A stretch of DNA of 12,431 bases from JACCZX01 sp040003315 (GTDB lineage: Bacteria > Pseudomonadota > Gammaproteobacteria > Burkholderiales > Burkholderiaceae_F). The translations under genes and the position numbers were made by a program. Location of the stretch: positions 1 to 12,431 of the forward strand of contig JBDUCU010000084.1 in the NCBI GenBank assembly GCA_040003315.1, given 5' to 3'. Each line of letters begins with the position of its first letter. Position 1 is the stretch's first letter. This document shows, one piece after another, positions 7,351-12,431 of this stretch. The notes beneath the pieces are model-generated. The model was not told the origin of the DNA. It saw only the letters and a list, made by a program, of their open reading frames with translations, and did no database searches.

Positions 7351-8204
7351 GCGCGTCCCGGCCAACCGATGCAATCCGCAACGCGCTGACGATCGATGTC
7401 GAGGATTATTTTCAAGTATCGGCGTTCGCGCCGCATATCAAACGCAGCGCCTGGGACGCGACCCCGTGCCGAATCGAGCGCAATATCGAGCGGGTCCTTG
7501 CACTTCTTTCAGAGCAGGGTGCAACGGCGACGTTCTTCACCCTCGGGTGGCTGGCGCAGCGCTACCCGCATCTAGTGCGCAATATCAGCGCGCTGGGGCA
7601 TGAAGTCGCGAGCCATGGCCAGGCGCATTTGCGAGCGTCCGACCAGTCGCCGGCACAGTTCGACAACGACATCCGCGACGCAAAGAAACTGCTGGAAGAC
7701 ACCACGAGCTCCGCAGTGAACGGATATCGCGCCCCGAGTTTTTCGATCGGACATGGCAACTTGTGGGCGTTCGATCGGATTGCAGAGGCGGGTTATCGCT
7801 ACAGCTCGAGTGTCTATCCGGTGCGGCACGATCACTACGGCATGCCCGACGCGCCGCGGTTTCCCTATCGCGTCTCCGAGCGACTACTCGAAATCCCGGT
7901 CACCACCACGCGCGTGTTCGGTCGCAATCTTCCCGCCGGTGGTGGCGGGTATTTTCGGCTCGCGCCGTACGTGGTGTCGCGCTGGGCGATCGATCGCGTC
8001 AATCGCATCGACCGCCGTCCCGCGATCTTCTACTTTCATCCATGGGAGCTCGACCCCGAGCAACCGCGTGTCCGGGGTATCGGACTAAAGACGCGGTTTC
8101 GCCATTACGTCAATCTCGGGCGAACCGAGCATCGTCTGCGGCGACTGCTGGGCGATTTTCGCTGGGACCGTATGGATCGCGTTTTCGATCTTGATGCAGC
8201 GTGA
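7347..8204 (+). CDS. XrtA-system polysaccharide deacetylase (NodB domain)
   Basis: This is a carbohydrate esterase 4 type protein that would remove N-acetyl (or O-acetyl) groups from the EPS or its lipid-linked precursor. The product is 285 aa and fits the TIGR03006 type. Visible NodB motifs are: motif 1 LTIDVEDYFQ with Asp17 and Asp20; motif 2 SHGQAH with His90 and His94 as metal ligands; motif 3 GYRAPSFSI with Arg128; and the late FYFHPWELDP with His231. Between them is PAGGGGYFRLAP, also typical of this subgroup. No signal peptide or membrane segment is seen, so it may act on the cytoplasmic side or use an unrecognised route. The start is ATG 7347, overlapping the epimerase stop as ATGA. 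A longer frame exists upstream inside the epimerase gene but lacks family-like residues. Confidence 0.94.
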   Translation: MSASRPTDAIRNALTIDVEDYFQVSAFAPHIKRSAWDATPCRIERNIERVLALLSEQGATATFFTLGWLAQRYPHLVRNISALGHEVASHGQAHLRASDQSPAQFDNDIRDAKKLLEDTTSSAVNGYRAPSFSIGHGNLWAFDRIAEAGYRYSSSVYPVRHDHYGMPDAPRFPYRVSERLLEIPVTTTRVFGRNLPAGGGGYFRLAPYVVSRWAIDRVNRIDRRPAIFYFHPWELDPEQPRVRGIGLKTRFRHYVNLGRTEHRLRRLLGDFRWDRMDRVFDLDAA

Positions 8205-9265
8205 GTGCGGAAGAAATTTCTGGCGACGTCGCCACGCCACTTACGGTCCGGCCGTGCACGCAGGCCGATCGAGCAGCGTGGATCGCATTTGTGCAAGCGT
8301 GCCCCGATGCAACGTTTTTTCACCGCATCGAGTGGCGCGACATCATTGAGCACGTTTTCGGACACAAGACGCATTATTTGGTGGCGGAACGCAGCGGCGA
8401 GGTTGCCGGCATCTTGCCGTTGGCGCAGGTAAAGACTCTTCTATTCGGTCACGCGCTGGTCTCGCTCCCGTTCGCGGTGTATGGCGGAGCGGCTGCGAGC
8501 GACGCGCATGCGTATCGGTCGCTGCATGCGGCAGCCGCCGATCTCGCCCGCAAGCTGGGCGTCGACCATCTCGAACTGCGCAACCGTGGCCGGCGTGAAC
8601 CGAACTGGCCGCACCAGGCCTTGTACGTGACCTTTCGCCGGACGATCCAGCAGGACGCCGCCGCGAACATGCGTGCGATTCCGCGCAAGCAGCGCGCGAT
8701 GGTACGAAAGGGCATGGAGCACGGGTTGACGAGCGAAATCGATCCGGGCGTCGAGCGGTTTTTCGAGCTCTACGCAGACAACATGCATCGACACGGAACG
8801 CCGCCCTTTGCGCGCCGTTATTTCGACGCTTTGCGCGCCACCTTCGGTGATGCATGCGAAGTGCTTACGGTGCTGGCTTCGAATCGCAATCCGGTGTCGT
8901 CCGTGCTGTCGTTCTACTTTCGCGACGAAGTGCTTCCGTACTACGCCGGCGATACTGCGCAGGCACGCGCACTGGCCGCCAACGACTTCAAATACTGGGA
9001 GCTGATGCGGCGCGCCGGCGAGCGCGGCTGCAAGGTGTTCGACTACGGTCGCTCGAAACGCGATACCGGGTCCTTCGACTTCAAGAAAAACTGGGGCTTC
9101 GAGCCGACGCCGCTGCACTACGAGTACCAGCTGCTAAGGCGCGATTCAGTGCCGCAGAACAATCCATCCAATCCGAAGTACCGGGCGCTGATCGGGCTCT
9201 GGCAACGGCTGCCGCGCCCGGTCGTCAATGCAATCGGTCCGGTCATCGTGCGCGGCCTGGGGTAG
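8201..9265 (+). CDS. FemAB-like XrtA/PEP-CTERM-associated protein
   Basis: This protein belongs to the FemAB/GNAT-fold superfamily; TIGR03019 members sit beside XrtA. FemAB relatives transfer amino acids from aminoacyl-tRNA, and others are general acyltransferases. The substrate here is unknown, and modification of the EPS or of a PEP-CTERM-linked component is only inferred. The product is 354 aa. The first domain (about 14-145) contains TFFHRIEWRDIIEHVFGH and VAGILPLAQVKTLLFGHALVSLPFAVYGG. The second (about 150-310) contains IPRKQRAMVRKG, FYFRDEVLPYYAGD and the conserved FDYGRSKRDTGSFDFKKNWG. The start is GTG 8201, overlapping the deacetylase TGA as GTGA. It has no strong ribosome binding site of its own, so translational coupling is likely. 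Confidence 0.9.
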   Translation: MSAEEISGDVATPLTVRPCTQADRAAWIAFVQACPDATFFHRIEWRDIIEHVFGHKTHYLVAERSGEVAGILPLAQVKTLLFGHALVSLPFAVYGGAAASDAHAYRSLHAAAADLARKLGVDHLELRNRGRREPNWPHQALYVTFRRTIQQDAAANMRAIPRKQRAMVRKGMEHGLTSEIDPGVERFFELYADNMHRHGTPPFARRYFDALRATFGDACEVLTVLASNRNPVSSVLSFYFRDEVLPYYAGDTAQARALAANDFKYWELMRRAGERGCKVFDYGRSKRDTGSFDFKKNWGFEPTPLHYEYQLLRRDSVPQNNPSNPKYRALIGLWQRLPRPVVNAIGPVIVRGLG

Positions 9266-9270
9266 CAACG

Positions 9271-10485
9271 ATGGAGCCGCTGCTGCTGCTGATGCATCGC
9301 ATCCCATTCCCGCCGAACAAGGGCGACAAGATCACGAATTTCGAGATCCTGCGCTACTTCGCCCAGCGGTACGAAATTTACTTGGGCACATTCATCGACG
9401 ACCCGCGCGACGAAGCGCACGTCGACACAGTGCGTGAATTCTGCCGAGAAGCTCATTTCGAACGGATCGATGCGCGCTGGGCGCGACTGGCGAGTGCGCG
9501 CGGGTTGCTGAACGGTTCGGCGCTAACCCTGACGTTCTACAGCGGCAGAAGATTGCGACGATGGAGTCAGCGTGTAGCCGAAAGACACTCGATACGCAGC
9601 ATCTTCGTCTCATCGACTGCGATGTACCAGTTCGTGCCGCGGGTAACAGGTGCGGTGTGCGTGGTTCACTACCACGATCTCGACTCGGACAAATGGCGGC
9701 AGTACGCAAGCACCAAAGCGTGGCCGCTGTCGGCGGTCTATCGGCGCGAATGGCGCACCCTGCTTGCCTACGAGCGGTTCATTGCGCGCGACTCGAACGC
9801 CGCACTTTTCGTCACGCCGTCCGAGGCGGATTTCTTTCGAACCCTGGCACCGGAGTCGGCGCACAAAGTTCACTGGCCGGGACACGGGCTTGACCACGAC
9901 TACTACCGTCCGGCGAGCGGCGCACCGTCTCCCTATCCAGACGGCGCAAGCCCGATTCTGTTCGTCGGAGTGATGGACTATTGGCCGAACGAGGATGCGG
10001 CGATCTGGTACGCGCGCGAGATCCATCCGCTGGTGCGGGCGGCCAACCCGAATGCGAGCTTCTATGTCGTCGGGATGAACCCGACGCGCCGCGTGCAGGA
10101 ACTGGCTGCGCTGCCGGGCGTATTCGTCACCGGGCAAGTGCCCGACGTGCGACCCTGGTTCCAGCACGCTGCCGTCGTCGTCGCGCCGCTGCGCATCGCG
10201 CGCGGAATACAAAACAAGGCGCTGCAGGCAATGGCGATGCAGCGCCCGGTTGTGATGTCGCGCATGTCTGCCGCCTCGCTGTCGGCGCGGGCTGGCGAGG
10301 ACATCGAGGTCGCCGATACCGCGCTTGAGTTTGCGGACGAAGTGGCTGGATTGCTGCGCGATCGCGGGCGTGGCGATGCCATGGGTGAGCGCGCGCGTGC
10401 GCGCATCGAGCGCGACTATTCCTGGCAGCGCACGATGCAGCGCATCGATGCGCTGCTGACGACGAAAACCAAATGCACGTGCTGA
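9271..10485 (+). CDS. XrtA-system glycosyltransferase, GT4-like (TIGR03087 type)
   Basis: This GT-B fold glycosyltransferase is expected to add one sugar to the lipid-linked EPS repeat at the cytoplasmic membrane face. The product is 404 aa. The N terminus is LLLLMHRIPFPPNKGDKITN, the strong signature of the XrtA-linked TIGR03087 group. HYHDLDSDKWRQYA and FVTPSEADFFR follow, then ILFVGVMDYWPNEDAAIWY opening the C-terminal donor-binding domain, and GIQNKALQAMAMQRPVV. In the families I know, that last segment has Glu where this protein has Gln318 (LEAMA versus LQAMA). ATG 9271 lies 5 bp after the FemAB-like stop, with GGGG at 9259-9262. A much longer open frame runs upstream in the FemAB-like gene, but it is a shadow. 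Donor and acceptor sugars cannot be deduced. Confidence 0.93.
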   Translation: MEPLLLLMHRIPFPPNKGDKITNFEILRYFAQRYEIYLGTFIDDPRDEAHVDTVREFCREAHFERIDARWARLASARGLLNGSALTLTFYSGRRLRRWSQRVAERHSIRSIFVSSTAMYQFVPRVTGAVCVVHYHDLDSDKWRQYASTKAWPLSAVYRREWRTLLAYERFIARDSNAALFVTPSEADFFRTLAPESAHKVHWPGHGLDHDYYRPASGAPSPYPDGASPILFVGVMDYWPNEDAAIWYAREIHPLVRAANPNASFYVVGMNPTRRVQELAALPGVFVTGQVPDVRPWFQHAAVVVAPLRIARGIQNKALQAMAMQRPVVMSRMSAASLSARAGEDIEVADTALEFADEVAGLLRDRGRGDAMGERARARIERDYSWQRTMQRIDALLTTKTKCTC

Positions 10486-11462
10486 TCGTCAAACACGGTG
10501 CGCTTGGCGATGTCGTTCGAACCTCGTACTTTGCGGGACCCATGCGTCGCAAGTGGGGTCCGCAGATGCGCCTTTCATGGATTACTGCAAAGTCGGCGCA
10601 GCCTTTGCTGCAGTTTCATCCGGCGATCGACGATCTGTGGACCGGGTTCGACGACGCGCGTGGCTTCACGTTCGATCACATTTTCTCGCTCGACGACGAG
10701 CTTGCCGTGCTGCAAGAGGTACAGGCGCTGCAGACGCGCAGGTTAATCGGCGCGCACCTCGACGAGCACGCTGCACCTGCTTACAGCGACGATGCGTCCG
10801 AATGGTTCGACATGGGACTGCTGTCACGGTACGGTAAGCAGCGCGCCGACCGACTTAAGCAGCTGAACACCAAGGGTCATGGCGCGATGCACGCAGCGAT
10901 GTTCGGTGTCGGCGCCGAGCCGGCGTTTCACGGCGACAGAGCACTGGAAGATTGGGCGCAAACGTGGATTGGCGCCGAAAGGCCGGTGCTCGGGATCAAT
11001 CCGTATGCAGGCGGACGGTGGCCGTCAAAGGAGTTGCGCGACGACGAGTTGCGAAAGATGCTGCGCGCGCTGCTCGACGGGCGAACGCATTTGGGGTCGC
11101 GCTGCCGCGTCGTGCTGCTGGGCTTAGGGGCGGACCGGCAGCGCAATGCATCGCTTGCAAGAGAATTCGGCGACGCTCGGCTGCGGGTTGCCGATACCGA
11201 TGACTCGACGCTGCGGCTGGCCGCCATTGTTCGAGCGCTAGATTGCATCATCAGCAGCGACAGCCTGGCGATGCATCTGGCGATCGCGCAACGTGTGCCG
11301 ACCATTGCGTTTTTTGCGCCCACGTCGGCGGCCGAGATCGACAGCTTCGGGCAAGTCGAGAAAGTTATCTCGACTGCTTCCGATTACTGTTCCTATAAAA
11401 GCGACGCCGACAACGGTTCGATTACTGCAGAGCGGCTGCTGGCGTCGCTGCCGCAAGCATGA
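10473..11462 (+). CDS. Glycosyltransferase family 9 (heptosyltransferase-like)
   Basis: The product resembles ADP-heptose:LPS heptosyltransferases (GT9, GT-B fold) and has 329 aa, a normal length. The N terminus is LIVKHGALGDVVRTSYF, where the GD pair (Asp13) corresponds to the conserved N-terminal aspartate of the family. The C-terminal half has GINPYAGGRWPSKELR, VVLLGLGADRQRN and SSDSLAMHLAIAQRVPTIAF followed by FAPTSAAEI, the donor-site region of GT9. It overlaps the preceding glycosyltransferase by 13 bp and its TGA overlaps the xrtA ATG as ATGA. It is thus embedded in the operon and probably adds a sugar to the EPS rather than to LPS core. In the XrtA loci I know best, the TIGR03087-type gene is followed directly by xrtA, so this position is unusual. 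Whether the donor is a heptose is unknown. Confidence 0.88.
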   Translation: MHVLIVKHGALGDVVRTSYFAGPMRRKWGPQMRLSWITAKSAQPLLQFHPAIDDLWTGFDDARGFTFDHIFSLDDELAVLQEVQALQTRRLIGAHLDEHAAPAYSDDASEWFDMGLLSRYGKQRADRLKQLNTKGHGAMHAAMFGVGAEPAFHGDRALEDWAQTWIGAERPVLGINPYAGGRWPSKELRDDELRKMLRALLDGRTHLGSRCRVVLLGLGADRQRNASLAREFGDARLRVADTDDSTLRLAAIVRALDCIISSDSLAMHLAIAQRVPTIAFFAPTSAAEIDSFGQVEKVISTASDYCSYKSDADNGSITAERLLASLPQA

Positions 11463-12431
11463 CGATGCAGATTTCATCTGGCGGACTGCACACGCACGCG
11501 CTGCCGCTTTTTGCGCTAATCGTAGTCTCGGTTCTCGCAGTGTTCTGGCCGACCACGCGCTCGATGGCGGAAATCTGGCAGCAATCGTCGACATACAGCC
11601 ATGGCTACTTCGTAATACCCGTCGCGATGTGGATGGCATCGCGCGAATCGACAATGCACGGCTCCATTCCGGTGCGCCCGTTCTGGCCGGGCCTTGCAAT
11701 CATCGCCGCGGCTGGACTTGTGTGGCTGTTGGGCCAGTTGGCGAGCGTTGCGGTGCTCGCGCAGTTCGCGGCGATTGGCATGGTGATCGCGACCGTTCTG
11801 ACCGTATGCGGCTGGCGCCTGGCGCGGCGCCTGTCTTTCCCACTGGCATTCCTGTTCTTTGCAGTTCCGTTCGGAGAAGGCGTGTTGCCGCTGCTGATGG
11901 ATTGGACCGCCGATGTAACGGTGTGGGCACTGCGAGTGACCGGCATGCCGGTCTATCGAGAGGGAAATGAGTTCGTGATACCCAGCGGTCGATGGTCGGT
12001 GATCGAGGCGTGTGCCGGTGTGCGATTCCTAATAGCCGCCTTGATGACGGGATGCATTTTCGCCTGGCACCAATATCGAACGCTCGGCAAGCGCGTGGTA
12101 TTCCTTGCGGCGGCACTCGGAGTCGCTTTGCTAGCCAACTGGCTGCGCGCTTATGTGATTGTGTTGATGGCGCACTTTTCAGACAACCGGTTTGGCGCTT
12201 CGAACCACAATACGTGGGGATGGTTGATCTTCGGTATCGCAATGTTCGCTTTGTTCGCGATCGGGTTGCGTTGGAGTGAGCCACCGACCCAAACTCGAAT
12301 TCCAACTACGCGGGTCGCGCCGGCTGCCGTTGAGTCATGGTATCTGGTGCTTGCTGCAATGGTGATCAGTCTGTCCACGGCCGCCACCGCGGTCAACTCG
12401 TCGTCCTCGTGGATCACCGCGTCGAGCAGCC
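11459..12431 (+). CDS. xrtA: Exosortase A (3' end beyond window)
   Basis: This is a polytopic inner-membrane cysteine protease/transpeptidase-like enzyme that recognises the C-terminal PEP-CTERM signal of exported proteins. The visible 324 residues hold the full exosortase core. They include QQSSTYSHGYFVIP (41-54) and many hydrophobic segments (about 14-31, 75-92, 97-117, 124-138, 186-202, 212-243 and 254-272). The catalytic triad positions are Cys185 (EACAG), Arg230 (NWLRAY) and His250 (NHNTWGW). The flanking residues differ from the common EACSG, NGLRA and DHLIYGW forms, but the spacing is kept. After about residue 275 a new hydrophobic segment starts (YLVLAAMVISL). This fits the EpsI-like domain fused to exosortase A in TIGR03109 proteins, but the window ends there. 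The start is ATG 11459, overlapping the GT9 stop. ATG 11465 is also possible. Confidence 0.95.
   Translation, partial: MTMQISSGGLHTHALPLFALIVVSVLAVFWPTTRSMAEIWQQSSTYSHGYFVIPVAMWMASRESTMHGSIPVRPFWPGLAIIAAAGLVWLLGQLASVAVLAQFAAIGMVIATVLTVCGWRLARRLSFPLAFLFFAVPFGEGVLPLLMDWTADVTVWALRVTGMPVYREGNEFVIPSGRWSVIEACAGVRFLIAALMTGCIFAWHQYRTLGKRVVFLAAALGVALLANWLRAYVIVLMAHFSDNRFGASNHNTWGWLIFGIAMFALFAIGLRWSEPPTQTRIPTTRVAPAAVESWYLVLAAMVISLSTAATAVNSSSSWITASSS

Noticed and set aside
8854..9270. Upstream extension of the GT4-like gene into the FemAB-like gene
   Set aside because: The 139 extra codons are Arg/Ala-rich shadow sequence. The family N terminus begins at ATG 9271, which has a usable ribosome binding site.
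10473..11462. GT9 gene as a recently transferred or mobile insertion
   Set aside because: Base composition and codon use look like the neighbours, overlaps are neat, and no inverted repeats or transposase are present.

Overview
The window holds one continuous plus-strand gene cluster of eleven protein genes. It is the exopolysaccharide (EPS) locus that accompanies exosortase A (XrtA, formerly EpsH) and the PEP-CTERM protein-sorting system. The base composition is G+C-rich. The gene order is: sugar transferase, export lipoprotein, chain-length protein, tyrosine autokinase, TIGR03016-type outer-membrane protein, XrtA-associated ATPase, UDP-GlcNAc 2-epimerase, deacetylase, FemAB-like protein, glycosyltransferase, exosortase. 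That order matches the arrangement known from EPS-producing, mostly environmental Proteobacteria, especially Betaproteobacteria. A Betaproteobacterium or a close gammaproteobacterial relative is therefore the best guess; the species cannot be read from the window.

Layout. Positions 1-322 are the 3' end of the initiating sugar transferase that loads the first sugar on undecaprenyl phosphate. A 125-bp gap follows. Positions 448-3603 hold the export and chain-length machinery: a Wza-type lipoprotein, a Wzz-type inner-membrane protein with long coiled coils, and a BY-kinase-like ATPase whose best start is a non-canonical CTG. Positions 3610-5157 encode a predicted outer-membrane beta-barrel, and 5166-6200 an ExeA/GspA-like AAA ATPase. 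Positions 6202-9265 encode sugar and polymer modification: a WecB-type epimerase, a NodB-type deacetylase and a FemAB/GNAT-type protein. Positions 9271-11462 encode two glycosyltransferases (a GT4-like one of the TIGR03087 type, then a GT9 heptosyltransferase-like one). From 11459 to the window end is exosortase A, cut off just as a probable fused EpsI-like C-terminal part begins.

How it works together (inference from family knowledge). The sugar transferase and glycosyltransferases build the lipid-linked repeat. The epimerase supplies a ManNAc-type nucleotide sugar. The deacetylase and FemAB-like protein may modify the polymer. The Wzz/BY-kinase pair controls length, and the Wza-like lipoprotein with the outer-membrane protein moves the polymer out. 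Exosortase A cleaves PEP-CTERM proteins encoded elsewhere, and these are thought to be displayed with the EPS. Genes are tightly packed: 1-9 bp gaps at most junctions, four start/stop overlaps, and only two longer gaps (125 and 60 bp). This suggests one operon with translational coupling.

The system itself is already described. What looks less ordinary is the GT9 gene lying between the TIGR03087-type glycosyltransferase and xrtA, the CTG start of the kinase gene, a Glu-to-Gln change in the GT4 signature, and altered residues beside all three exosortase catalytic positions. I saw no RNA genes, mobile elements, CRISPR arrays, attachment sites or convincing terminators.
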